From Sporomusa malonica (GTDB taxonomy: Bacteria > Bacillota > Negativicutes > Sporomusales > Sporomusaceae): a stretch of DNA of 64,000 nt. Within the stretch, counting starts at the first letter, position 1. Each line of letters begins with the position of its first letter. Positions 17,745 to 25,576 of the stretch are shown piece by piece. The DNA lies in assembly GCF_041428715.1 (NCBI RefSeq), contig NZ_CP155572.1, one strand, 5' to 3'. Under the pieces are notes generated by a model that was not told the DNA's origin, did no database searches, and worked only from the letters and a program-made list of their open reading frames with translations. Position numbers and translations under genes: made by a program.

Positions 17745-20700
17745 CTAGTCCAGATCCTCGTCTTCTATAATGTCTTCCATATAGTCACGGGGATTAGACT
17801 TTTTAGCATTTTCCTTGAGCTTCTTCGCATTGCTCTTTTGAGGCTGGAAATCAAATTCTTCTTCATCTGCCCGTTGTGCAATATCAGGGTCCATCTCGCC
17901 AATTTCAGCGATAATGTCAAGCTCTTCTTCCAACGGTTCAATATCATCATTGGCTTCAAGTTCATCGACCACATCGCTCTCGAAATCCGTCTTTTTGCGT
18001 TCAACGGGAGCTTTGGGCACATCATCGCCAATATTGAGTTCTAATTCCTTAGCTGTTTCGTTAATGTCTTCATCTGAATCACGAATCATAATTTCCTGGG
18101 CATCTTCAGTCAGTATTTTAACATCAAGACCAATACTTTGGAGCTCTTTGATCAATACCTTGAAGGATTCGGGTACTCCCGGCTCAGGCACGTTTTCACC
18201 TTTAACAATGGCCTCATAGGTTTTTACGCGACCAACAACATCGTCAGATTTGACAGTCAAGAGTTCTTGCAGGGTATAGGCTGCACCATATGCTTCCAGT
18301 GCCCAAACCTCCATCTCACCAAAACGCTGACCGCCAAACTGGGCTTTACCGCCCAGAGGCTGCTGAGTAACAAGCGAGTACGGGCCAGTTGAACGGGCAT
18401 GGATTTTATCATCAACCAAATGAGCCAATTTGAGCATATACACATAGCCAACAGTTACGTGGTTGTCAAATTGTTCTCCTGTCCTGCCATCATAAAGCGC
18501 TGTTTTGCCATCCTCTGACAAGCCTGCTGCTTTGAGCGTCTTGATGACTTCAGTTTCAGTGGCACCATCAAATACCGGTGTTGCCAAATGAATGCCGGCT
18601 TTATCAGGCTGAGGCATACCATGTTTCTCGAGATCATAGTTGATTTCTTTCAGACGTTCGATCAAGGTTGGGTCACCCATCTTGACCTGCATACCAATTG
18701 CGGCAGCGGCACGGCCTAAGTGGGTTTCAAGTACCTGACCGATATTCATCCGGGACGGTACACCCAATGGGTTCAATACGACTTGTACTGGTGTGCCATC
18801 AGGTAGGAAAGGCATATCTTCCTTAGGCATTATCCGGGAAACTACCCCTTTGTTACCATGACGACCGGCCATTTTATCGCCTTCGGAGATCTTCCGTTTT
18901 TGGGCGATATAGCACCGTACCAGTTGGTTAACTCCTGGCGGCAATTCGTCACCATTCTCTCGGGTAAAGACTTTTACGTCAACGATCTTTCCCGCTTCAC
19001 CATGTGGTACTCTGAGCGAGGTATCACGAACCTCACGTGCTTTTTCACCAAAGATAGCCCTAAGGAGACGTTCTTCCGCAGTCAGTTCAGTTTCGCCTTT
19101 AGGCGTTACTTTGCCAACTAGGATGTCACCTGGCCGCACTTCAGCGCCGACGCGGATAATACCACGGTCATCAAGGTCACGCAGCACATCTTCCGCAACA
19201 TTTGGAATATCGCGGGTAATTTCTTCAGGTCCAAGTTTGGTATCACGAGCATCACATTCATATTCTTCAATATGTATGGACGTAAATACATCTTCTTTAA
19301 CCAAGTCCTGGCTTAAGAGGATAGCATCCTCGTAATTGTAACCTTCCCAGGGCATAAATGCCACAAGCACATTATAACCCAGTGCCAGTTCACCTTTATC
19401 TGTTGATGGGCCATCTGCCAGCACTTGGCCCTTAACAATCTGCTCACCTTTATATACGATAGGCCTTTGGTTAATGCAAGTACCTTGGTTAGATCTAAGA
19501 TATTTGAGCAACTTATAGGTATCAAGCCCGCCTTTTTCAGTGCGGATATGAATTTCTGTTGCTGTTACTTTTTCGATGACGCCAGCGTTTTTCGCTAAAA
19601 TTACAACCCCTGAGTCACGGGCAGCTTTGTACTCCATACCCGTACCAATAAGCGGTGCCTGGGTTCTAAGAAGCGGCACAGCCTGACGTTGCATGTTAGC
19701 CCCCATTAGGGCCCGGTTGGCGTCGTCGTTTTCCAGGAAAGGAATCATCGCTGTAGCAATCGACACTACCTGTTTCGGCGAGACGTCCATGTAGTCGACC
19801 TTTTCAGCCGGAACTACCAAGGTTTCATGTTTGTAACGGCAGATAACACGCGGAGATTTAAACCAGCCGTTTTCATCAAGCGCTTCATTGGCCTGAGCGA
19901 TGATCATCTCATCTTCCTCATCAGCCGTCAGATACATTACATCATCTGTTACTTGATGCCCACTTTTATTGACTTTACGATATGGTGTCTCGATAAAGCC
20001 AAATTCATTAATTCTGCCAAAGGTCGACAGCGAGCCGATAAGTCCGATATTCGGACCTTCTGGGGTCTCAATCGGACACATCCGGCCATAGTGAGAATGG
20101 TGAACGTCGCGGACTTCGAAACCGGCGCGTTCCCGGCTAAGACCACCAGGGCCCAGGGCGCTCAGACGCCGTTTATGAGTAAGTTCTGCCAGCGGATTGG
20201 TCTGATCCATAAACTGTGACAACTGGCTGGAACCAAAAAATTCTTTTATCGCGGCAACGACAGGTCTGATGTTGATGAGAGCCTGCGGTGTAATTACGTC
20301 GATATCCTGGATAGTCATACGTTCTTTGACTACCCGTTCCATCCGGGCCAAGCCAATACGGAACTGATTTTGTAGCAGTTCCCCGACAGAACGAAGACGA
20401 CGGTTGCCTAAATGGTCAATATCATCAGTAGTACCATGACCATCCATTAAATTAAGAAGATAGCTGATTGCAGCAATAATATCCTCTCTGGTAATGGTTC
20501 GATGAGTAAATGGCAATACTGAGTTTAGTATTAACTTTACCGGAGTACCATCTTTTTGTTTGATCCAAGCTTCGTGCTTACCGGTGCCCTTAAAGACTTC
20601 GGCGGCTGCAATGCGATCAAGAACAGCTTCTTCGAGGACTGTGTTTTCTTCGACGACGATCTCACCGGTTTCTTTATCAACCAGTGGTTGACCGAGGGTC

Positions 20701-21557
20701 TTTCCTAATAGCCGCCGGCGCCATCCTAACTTTTTACCAAGCTTATAGCGCCCAACAGTAGCCAAGTCGTAACGCTTAGAATCAAAAAATAGCGATTCTA
20801 ACAGTTGAGCTGCGTTTTCCACTGTAGGCGGTTCACCCGGACGCAGGCGTTTATAGATTTCGACAAGAGCCTCTTCCCGAGAGTCTGTATTGTCCCGCTC
20901 CAATGTTGCCCGGATACGTACATCATCATTGAAGAGTTCGGAAATTATACCGTTTGACACAAACCCTAATGAACGAATGAGAACAGTGACAGGCAGCTTA
21001 CGCGTACGGTCTACTCTGACTGATACAACATCATTCGCGTCAGTCTCAAGCTCTAGCCATGCACCACGATTGGGGATAACGGTAGCATTGTACAATTTCT
21101 TACCAGTCGTATCAATTGACTCGCCGTAGTATACGCCTGGCGAGCGCACCAACTGGCTGACGATAACCCGCTCGGCACCATTAATTATAAATGTACCATT
21201 GTCAGTCATGAGCGGGAAATCGCCCATAAATACTTCCTGCTCTTTTATCTCCTGCGTTTCTTTGTTGTACAGCCGGACGCTGACGCGAAGCGGAGCGGCA
21301 AAAGTAACATCCCGCTCTTTGCACTCTTCTACATCATATTTAGGTTCGCCCAGTGTAAAGTTTTCAAAGGACAGGACCAGGTTGCCGGTAAAGTCCTGGA
21401 TTGGAGAGATATCACGAAATATCTCCTGTAAGCCTTCCTTAAGAAACCAGTTGTACGAATTCTTCTGAATTTCGATAAGGTTGGGCATGTCCAGCACTTC
21501 GTTAATTTTGGCGTAACTATACCTGAACCTTTTGCCCACCGGAACAGGATTAAACAT
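17745..21557 (-). CDS. rpoB: RNA polymerase beta subunit with long acidic C-terminal tail
   Basis: 1270 residues. All conserved beta regions are visible: rifampicin pocket GSSQLSQFMDQTNPLAELTHKRRLSALGPGG with sensitive-type residues, the GDKMAGRHGNKG active-centre region and the GGKAQFGGQRFGEMEVWALE clamp segment. After the usual end (about residue 1160) follow about 100 residues very rich in D/E (LEANDDIEPLEEELDII, DEEEFDFQ) with a Lys-rich patch near the end (KSNAKKLKENAKK). B. subtilis RpoB lacks such an extended tail. ATG behind GGGGTGAATGGGTGA. Confidence 0.98.
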   Translation of the reverse strand: MFNPVPVGKRFRYSYAKINEVLDMPNLIEIQKNSYNWFLKEGLQEIFRDISPIQDFTGNLVLSFENFTLGEPKYDVEECKERDVTFAAPLRVSVRLYNKETQEIKEQEVFMGDFPLMTDNGTFIINGAERVIVSQLVRSPGVYYGESIDTTGKKLYNATVIPNRGAWLELETDANDVVSVRVDRTRKLPVTVLIRSLGFVSNGIISELFNDDVRIRATLERDNTDSREEALVEIYKRLRPGEPPTVENAAQLLESLFFDSKRYDLATVGRYKLGKKLGWRRRLLGKTLGQPLVDKETGEIVVEENTVLEEAVLDRIAAAEVFKGTGKHEAWIKQKDGTPVKLILNSVLPFTHRTITREDIIAAISYLLNLMDGHGTTDDIDHLGNRRLRSVGELLQNQFRIGLARMERVVKERMTIQDIDVITPQALINIRPVVAAIKEFFGSSQLSQFMDQTNPLAELTHKRRLSALGPGGLSRERAGFEVRDVHHSHYGRMCPIETPEGPNIGLIGSLSTFGRINEFGFIETPYRKVNKSGHQVTDDVMYLTADEEDEMIIAQANEALDENGWFKSPRVICRYKHETLVVPAEKVDYMDVSPKQVVSIATAMIPFLENDDANRALMGANMQRQAVPLLRTQAPLIGTGMEYKAARDSGVVILAKNAGVIEKVTATEIHIRTEKGGLDTYKLLKYLRSNQGTCINQRPIVYKGEQIVKGQVLADGPSTDKGELALGYNVLVAFMPWEGYNYEDAILLSQDLVKEDVFTSIHIEEYECDARDTKLGPEEITRDIPNVAEDVLRDLDDRGIIRVGAEVRPGDILVGKVTPKGETELTAEERLLRAIFGEKAREVRDTSLRVPHGEAGKIVDVKVFTRENGDELPPGVNQLVRCYIAQKRKISEGDKMAGRHGNKGVVSRIMPKEDMPFLPDGTPVQVVLNPLGVPSRMNIGQVLETHLGRAAAAIGMQVKMGDPTLIERLKEINYDLEKHGMPQPDKAGIHLATPVFDGATETEVIKTLKAAGLSEDGKTALYDGRTGEQFDNHVTVGYVYMLKLAHLVDDKIHARSTGPYSLVTQQPLGGKAQFGGQRFGEMEVWALEAYGAAYTLQELLTVKSDDVVGRVKTYEAIVKGENVPEPGVPESFKVLIKELQSIGLDVKILTEDAQEIMIRDSDEDINETAKELELNIGDDVPKAPVERKKTDFESDVVDELEANDDIEPLEEELDIIAEIGEMDPDIAQRADEEEFDFQPQKSNAKKLKENAKKSNPRDYMEDIIEDEDLD

Positions 21558-21675
21558 TCACCCATTCACCCCTTAGCCATTTTACACTGACATACATTGC
21601 GTCATCACACTCCACATAAAGTAAGACTTTTGCGCAAATACTAAGCCAGCCAAATGAATAATAAAAATACAAAAC

Positions 21676-21711
21676 AAGCAAGGTTCTATATATTAGTTAA
21701 GGACCTTGCTT
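21676..21711. terminator. Hairpin in the rpoB leader (attenuator or terminator)
   Basis: Arms 21676-21686 and 21701-21711 (AGCAAGGT.C / GG.ACCTTGCT). On the plus strand a T7 run follows directly. On minus-strand RNA the 9-bp stem is followed by GUUUUGUAUUUUU, so it can act in both directions. It lies in the non-coding 390 bases between rplL and rpoB, downstream of a possible rpoB promoter, consistent with rpoB attenuation. Confidence 0.6.
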
Positions 21712-21839
21712 TTTTTCGATGAAAAACGATTCATCCTCCATTATATTACTATTTCCTGCCATTCCAGAATTTATACAGGCTTCAAACCAAAAAACAGTCT
21801 ACCAAGATATAGAAATATAAACAGGTACCGCGATATATA

Positions 21840-21868
21840 ATGGTATCATATAATATTTGTTAAGTCAA
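21840..21868 (-). promoter_or_regulatory. Possible rpoB promoter
   Basis: Minus strand TTGACT (21868-21863), 17-base spacer, TACCAT (21845-21840). The -35 is good and the -10 weak. The surrounding AT-rich stretch (21720-21900) holds no open frame of note. Confidence 0.4.
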
Positions 21869-21908
21869 GAAAAAATAGACAAAAATGGTTAATCATTTCA
21901 AATTCAAA

Positions 21909-21932
21909 AGGAGCACCCATTAAGGTGCTCCT
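21909..21932 (-). terminator. Terminator or attenuator after rplL
   Basis: Perfect 9-bp stem AGGAGCACC / GGTGCTCCT with a 6-base loop, starting 15 bases past the rplL stop. On minus RNA it is followed by UUUGAAUUU. Typical site of partial termination that keeps rplL expression above rpoBC. Confidence 0.75.
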
Positions 21933-21947
21933 CATAAATTAAGCTAA

Positions 21948-22319
21948 TTACTTAACTTCTACAGTTGCGCCAGCTTCAACAAGCTTAGCTTTGAGGGCTT
22001 CGGCATCAGCTTTGGAGATTTTTTCTTTAACTGCTTTAGGAGCGCCGTCAACCAGATCTTTGGCTTCTTTCAGACCAAGGCCGGTAACTTCGCGTACAAC
22101 TTTGATAACATTGATTTTGCCAGCGCCAGGGCTGGTCAGGATTACGTCAAACTCGGTTTGTTCTTCAGCAGCAGGAGCAGCGGCAGCAGCAGGAGCAGCA
22201 GCCATAGCCATAGGAGCAGCAGCAGATACACCGAATTTTTCTTCAAGAGCTTTTACCAGTTCGGAAAGTTCGAGGACAGTCATTTGCTCAATGGCTTCCA
22301 TAATTTGTTCTTTAGTCAT
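21948..22319 (-). CDS. rplL: 50S ribosomal protein L7/L12
   Basis: 123 residues: N-terminal dimerisation helices (MTVLELSELVKALEEKFGVS), Ala-rich hinge (AAPAAAAAPAAEE) and the C-terminal factor-binding domain (KINVIKVVREVTGLGLKEAKDLVDGAP). The stalk recruits translational GTPases. ATG behind TGGAGGTATTTTTAAA. Confidence 0.98.
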   Translation of the reverse strand: MTKEQIMEAIEQMTVLELSELVKALEEKFGVSAAAPMAMAAAPAAAAAPAAEEQTEFDVILTSPGAGKINVIKVVREVTGLGLKEAKDLVDGAPKAVKEKISKADAEALKAKLVEAGATVEVK

Positions 22320-22375
22320 TTTAAAAATACCTCCATAAATTTCATTTAAATATTATTTTAGGAAAACAGGATGCT

Positions 22376-22906
22376 TTACGCTGATTCTTTTTGTTGACGA
22401 ACAGCGTCAAGCGCATATACCAGATTGCGCATAGTACCGGAAAGTACGTTGACAAACCCGGCGATAGGGGCCTGCATACCAGCCAAAACCTGAGCGATAA
22501 GTACTTCGCGCGCGGGCAGACTGGCCAAAGCCTTAACACCACTAGCGTCAATCACTTTGCCTTCAACTAGGCCAGCTTTTACCTCCAGAGCTTGCAATTT
22601 GTTTTCCTTTACAAACTCGGAAATAACTTTAGCCGGAGCTACAGGATCGCTATAAGACATAGCGATTGCTGTCGGGCCTTCGAGGTAAGAATCAAGACCC
22701 TCGATGCCAGCTTCTTTAGCAGCAATGCGAGTCAGAGTATTTTTAAATACCCGGTATTCTACACCTGCTTCACGCAGCTTGCGGCGGAGTTTGGTATCCT
22801 GAGCCACAGTTAAGCCACGGTAGTTGGTAAGAACGGCACCTTTGGTAGCGCTAAGCTTTTCTTTAAGTTCTGCAACCGACTGCTGTTTTTCTTGAGTTAC
22901 AGCCAT
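22376..22906 (-). CDS. rplJ: 50S ribosomal protein L10
   Basis: 176 residues; the N-terminal rRNA-binding domain (AVLTNYRGLTVAQDTKLRRKLREAGVEYRVFKNTL) and the C-terminal helix binding L7/L12 dimers are present. L10 with L12 represses the operon through the L10 leader, which is visible just upstream. ATG behind AAAGGAGGTGTAATATAA. Confidence 0.98.
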   Translation of the reverse strand: MAVTQEKQQSVAELKEKLSATKGAVLTNYRGLTVAQDTKLRRKLREAGVEYRVFKNTLTRIAAKEAGIEGLDSYLEGPTAIAMSYSDPVAPAKVISEFVKENKLQALEVKAGLVEGKVIDASGVKALASLPAREVLIAQVLAGMQAPIAGFVNVLSGTMRNLVYALDAVRQQKESA

Positions 22907-22940
22907 TTATATTACACCTCCTTTGGATAGTATCAAAATT

Positions 22941-22977
22941 AAAAAGCGGCCTCTAGTGTAAACACACCGGAGGCCGC
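22941..22977 (-). terminator. Attenuator hairpin of the rplJL leader
   Basis: Minus RNA forms GCGGCCUC...GAGGCCGC (arms 22970-22977 and 22946-22953) with an inner GUGU/ACAC stem, followed by UUUUU (22945-22941). It is a classical intrinsic terminator shape, 35 bases before the rplJ ATG. Confidence 0.85.
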
Positions 22978-23090
22978 ATTATAACTAATTTAATAGCTAC
23001 ACGCTGCAAATCCCCGGCCTCGGTAGGCAAGCTTAACGCTTTTTATCAATACCTACTGTCTACAGCCTCATAATATTCATCTCTGAATAT
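22978..23090 (-). promoter_or_regulatory. Ribosomal protein L10 leader
   Basis: The minus strand contains GACAGTAGG...TAAGCTTGCCTACCGAGGCCGGG, the conserved L10-binding element of the Firmicute L10 leader (kink-turn arm with CCGAGG). Together with the downstream U-tailed hairpin this forms the autogenous control of rplJ-rplL. Recognition is by motif and position; no covariance search was possible. Confidence 0.8.
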
Positions 23091-23105
23091 TATTCTATAT
23101 TAATG

Positions 23106-23810
23106 TTATTCTTTTTTGCCGGGAGCTTTGAGCGGGTTAACTTTAACGCCAGGACCCATTGTTGAGCTTAAGGAAATGTTCCGCATATACTGACCTTTGG
23201 CAGCAGCGGGCTTAACCTTAATCAATGTATCAATCAGGGTGTGGAAGTTTTTGAGCAGTTTTTCACTATCGAAAGATACTTTACCGATAGGAGCATGGAT
23301 GTTACCAGCTTTGTCGGTACGGTATTCTATCTTACCAGCCTTGATTTCATTGATAGCACGTGTTACGTCAAGAGTAACAGTACCTACCTTAGGGTTAGGC
23401 ATTAAACCCCGAGGACCAAGGATTTTACCAAGACGGCCAACCATACCCATCATATCCGGCGTGGCTACTGCAACATCAAAATCAGCCCAGCCACCCTGGA
23501 TTTTTTCCACAATGTCTTCAGCGCCTACAATGTCTGCGCCAGCGGTTTCTGCCTCTTTGGCTTTTTCGCCTTTAGCGAAAACTAATACCCGTTTAGTCTT
23601 ACCAGTACCATGCGGCAGCACAACAGCGCCACGCACCTGCTGGTCGGCATGTTTCGGGTCAACGCCCAGTTTGACGGCAACTTCTACAGTTTGATCAAAC
23701 TTAGCACTAGCAGTTTTCTTAACAAGTTCTACCGCTTCTTCAGGATCATACAGCTTATCCAGTTCGATAAGCTTAGCGGCCTCAATGTACTTTTTACCAT
23801 GTTTCGGCAT
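23106..23810 (-). CDS. rplA: 50S ribosomal protein L1
   Basis: 234 residues; typical blocks GTVTLDVTRAINEIKAGKIEYRTDKAGN and ILGPRGLMPNPK. L1 forms the mobile stalk at the E site and represses rplKA translation in other bacteria. ATG behind AAGGAGGAAAACTAAC. Follows rplK by 67 bases. Confidence 0.98.
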   Translation of the reverse strand: MPKHGKKYIEAAKLIELDKLYDPEEAVELVKKTASAKFDQTVEVAVKLGVDPKHADQQVRGAVVLPHGTGKTKRVLVFAKGEKAKEAETAGADIVGAEDIVEKIQGGWADFDVAVATPDMMGMVGRLGKILGPRGLMPNPKVGTVTLDVTRAINEIKAGKIEYRTDKAGNIHAPIGKVSFDSEKLLKNFHTLIDTLIKVKPAAAKGQYMRNISLSSTMGPGVKVNPLKAPGKKE

Positions 23811-23877
23811 GTTAGTTTTCCTCCTTTGTGGTAATAACGGAAGTACTTAGTCCTCCCACGTAAAACCGCCACTATAA

Positions 23878-24303
23878 TTAGTCGACGATTTCAATACCCA
23901 TACTCCGGGCAGTCCCTTCAATCATCCGCATAGCAGCTTCAACGCTAGCGGCATTAAGATCTTGCATTTTGGATTCGGCAATTTCCCGAACCTTATCCCG
24001 GTTAACTTTGGCAACCTTCTTTTTGTTAGGTTCGCCAGAAGCAGTTTCAATACCAGCAGCTTTTTTCAGAAGAATTGGAGCTGGTGGGGTTTTGGTAATA
24101 AAGGTAAATGACCTATCTTCAAATACCGTAATTTCCACCGGAATGATAAGACCAGCTTGTTTGGCCGTTCTTTCATTAAATTCCTTAACGAACGCCATGA
24201 TATTGACGCCAGCCTGACCAAGTGCCGGACCTACGGGAGGAGCCGGAGTGGCTTTACCAGCGGGAACTTGCAGTTTTACAAGCTTTACAACCTTTTTAGC
24301 CAT
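23878..24303 (-). CDS. rplK: 50S ribosomal protein L11
   Basis: 141 residues; the proline-rich N-domain (PAGKATPAPPVGPALGQAGVNIMAFVKEFNERT) bound by thiostrepton and the C-terminal rRNA-binding domain ending GTARSMGIEI are intact. Needed for RelA-type stringent activation in many bacteria. ATG behind TAAGGAGGTGTAATTTA. Confidence 0.98.
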   Translation of the reverse strand: MAKKVVKLVKLQVPAGKATPAPPVGPALGQAGVNIMAFVKEFNERTAKQAGLIIPVEITVFEDRSFTFITKTPPAPILLKKAAGIETASGEPNKKKVAKVNRDKVREIAESKMQDLNAASVEAAMRMIEGTARSMGIEIVD

Positions 24304-24317
24304 TAAATTACACCTCC

Positions 24318-24860
24318 TTAATCAACTTTCGCAACCTGAGTAAAATCAAGCTCTACAGGTGTTTCACGCCCGAACATGTTGACAAGCACTTTGAGCTTGC
24401 CCTTGTCAGGGTTGATGTCCACTACAGTAGCTGTCCAATTTTCAAAAGCACCTGAAGTGATACGCACCAATTGAGTGAGCTCAATATCAATTTTCGGCTT
24501 AGCTTCTTCTATTCCCATTGACTTGAGGATGTGTTTGACTTCACTTTCACTCAGCGGAATAGGCTTGGTTCCAGACCCGACAAAACCAGTAACACCCGGC
24601 GTGTTGCGAACAACATACCAAGACCGGTCAGTTACAATCATTTCTACCAAAACATACCCGGGGAAAACTTTTTTCTTGGCAATTTTCTTCTTGCCATCTT
24701 TTATTTCCACTTCATCTTCCATAGGTACAAGCACCCGGAAAACTTCGCTTTCCATTGCCATGGAATGAACTTTTTTCTCCAGATTGGTTTTTACCTTGTT
24801 TTCATAACCGGAATATGTATGGATAACATACCAGTGTTTTTCGAGTTTTTCGGATTCCAT
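24318..24860 (-). CDS. nusG: Transcription elongation/antitermination factor NusG
   Basis: 180 residues: NGN domain (KHWYVIHTYSGYENKVKTNLEKK) and C-terminal KOW domain (ITSGAFENWTATVVDINPDKGKLKVLVNMFGRETPVELDF). NusG binds the beta' clamp and links to Rho and S10. The upstream spacer to secE is only 37 bases and is strongly G-rich (GGGGGTGGGGGGC on the coding strand), with a weak ribosome site GAGG close to the ATG. Confidence 0.97.
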   Translation of the reverse strand: MESEKLEKHWYVIHTYSGYENKVKTNLEKKVHSMAMESEVFRVLVPMEDEVEIKDGKKKIAKKKVFPGYVLVEMIVTDRSWYVVRNTPGVTGFVGSGTKPIPLSESEVKHILKSMGIEEAKPKIDIELTQLVRITSGAFENWTATVVDINPDKGKLKVLVNMFGRETPVELDFTQVAKVD

Positions 24861-24897
24861 AGCCTCAAGGGACGCGATACGCCCCCCACCCCCTAGT

Positions 24898-25113
24898 CTA
24901 CTTGATGATAGCCTTTAGCATCTGGGTGAAAGAAGCATCAATCAACCAGATCAGGGCCGCAACAACAGCAACCGTTACAAATACAATCCCTGTATAGGAA
25001 ATAAGTTCTGATTTGCCTGGCCATGTTACTTTTTTAAGTTCAGCTTTTACTTCCCGCAAAAATTTCTTCCAGCGCGATGTATTCGTCTGGACAGCTGTTT
25101 CCTGAGCGGCCAT
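24898..25113 (-). CDS. secE: Preprotein translocase subunit SecE
   Basis: 71 residues with the single-helix form of Firmicutes: cytosolic amphipathic part WKKFLREVKAELKKVTWPGK and one membrane helix (about residues 42-64, GIVFVTVAVVAALIWLI). Binds SecY in the plasma membrane. The ribosome-binding site is weak (GGATGTGAGATA). Confidence 0.96.
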   Translation of the reverse strand: MAAQETAVQTNTSRWKKFLREVKAELKKVTWPGKSELISYTGIVFVTVAVVAALIWLIDASFTQMLKAIIK

Positions 25114-25138
25114 TATCTCACATCCTGTACGTACATTT

Positions 25139-25172
25139 TGGCAGGAGCGGCAGGACTTTGAACTACACCCCT
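25139..25172 (-). pseudogene. Internally deleted tRNA-Trp remnant
   Basis: The minus strand has a 7-base 5' acceptor arm AGGGGTG at 25172-25166 and a matching 3' arm CGCTCCT plus discriminator G and CCA ending at 25139. All seven acceptor positions pair (two as G-U). Between the arms only AGTTCAA joined to AGTCCTGC remains, that is, the start of a D-loop fused to the end of a T-loop, so the anticodon arm is gone (34 instead of about 76 bases). Discriminator G and the AGGGG acceptor fit tRNA-Trp. The shared TTCAA suggests deletion between short repeats. It lies between rpmG and secE. Confidence 0.65.
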
Positions 25173-25203
25173 ACTCATTGCAGTAAGCATAACTATAATA
25201 TGC

Positions 25204-25353
25204 TTACTTTGTTTCTTTGTGCGGAGTCTGTTTTTTGCAAAATTTGCAGTATTTGTTGAACTCCAATCTATCCGGGTCGTTTTTCTTGTTTTTATTGGTC
25301 TGATAATTGCGTTGTTTGCATTCTGTGCAGGCCAATGTTACCGCGTTGCGCAT
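25204..25353 (-). CDS. rpmG: 50S ribosomal protein L33
   Basis: 49 residues: MRNAVTLACTEC at the start, then KQRNYQTNKNKKNDPDRLE and CKFC near the end. The four cysteines (CTEC, CKFC) form the zinc ribbon of the C+ type of L33. ATG at 25353 behind GAGAGGTGTACAGG. Standard position upstream of secE. Confidence 0.95.
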   Translation of the reverse strand: MRNAVTLACTECKQRNYQTNKNKKNDPDRLEFNKYCKFCKKQTPHKETK

Positions 25354-25432
25354 CCTGTACACCTCTCTTACCAGTAAATATAGCGCTGTGGTCTCTATTC
25401 TCGGACAATCTTCTCTTAAATGTCACTAATAC

Positions 25433-25461
25433 AATTTATCATAATTATATCGCCATGTCAA
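25433..25461 (-). promoter_or_regulatory. Possible promoter of rpmG-secE-nusG
   Basis: Minus strand TTGACA (25461-25456), 17-base spacer, TAAATT (25438-25433), about 80 bases before the rpmG ATG and just past the tuf terminator. Confidence 0.5.
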
Positions 25462-25484
25462 TAGCCCACAGGCTCGGGTATGTC

Positions 25485-25523
25485 AATAAATAAAGCAGGG
25501 TATTCCCCCCCGCCTTATTTATT
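25485..25523 (-). terminator. Terminator of the second tuf gene
   Basis: 15-bp stem in minus RNA: arm 25523-25509 (AATAAATAAGGCGGG) pairs with arm 25500-25485 (CCCTGCTTTATTTATT), with two G-U pairs that exist only in minus-strand RNA. The 3' arm itself is U-rich. Confidence 0.75.
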
Positions 25524-25576
25524 CTATCATATAAAATTTAATTTATACATTTTTGTACTAATTACGGCCTTGCCTC

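Noticed and set aside
13824..21468. Long plus-strand frames within rpoC and rpoB (up to 187 codons)
   Set aside because: Antisense to intact polymerase genes, no start signals, and low-complexity Ser/Arg-rich translations typical of shadows.
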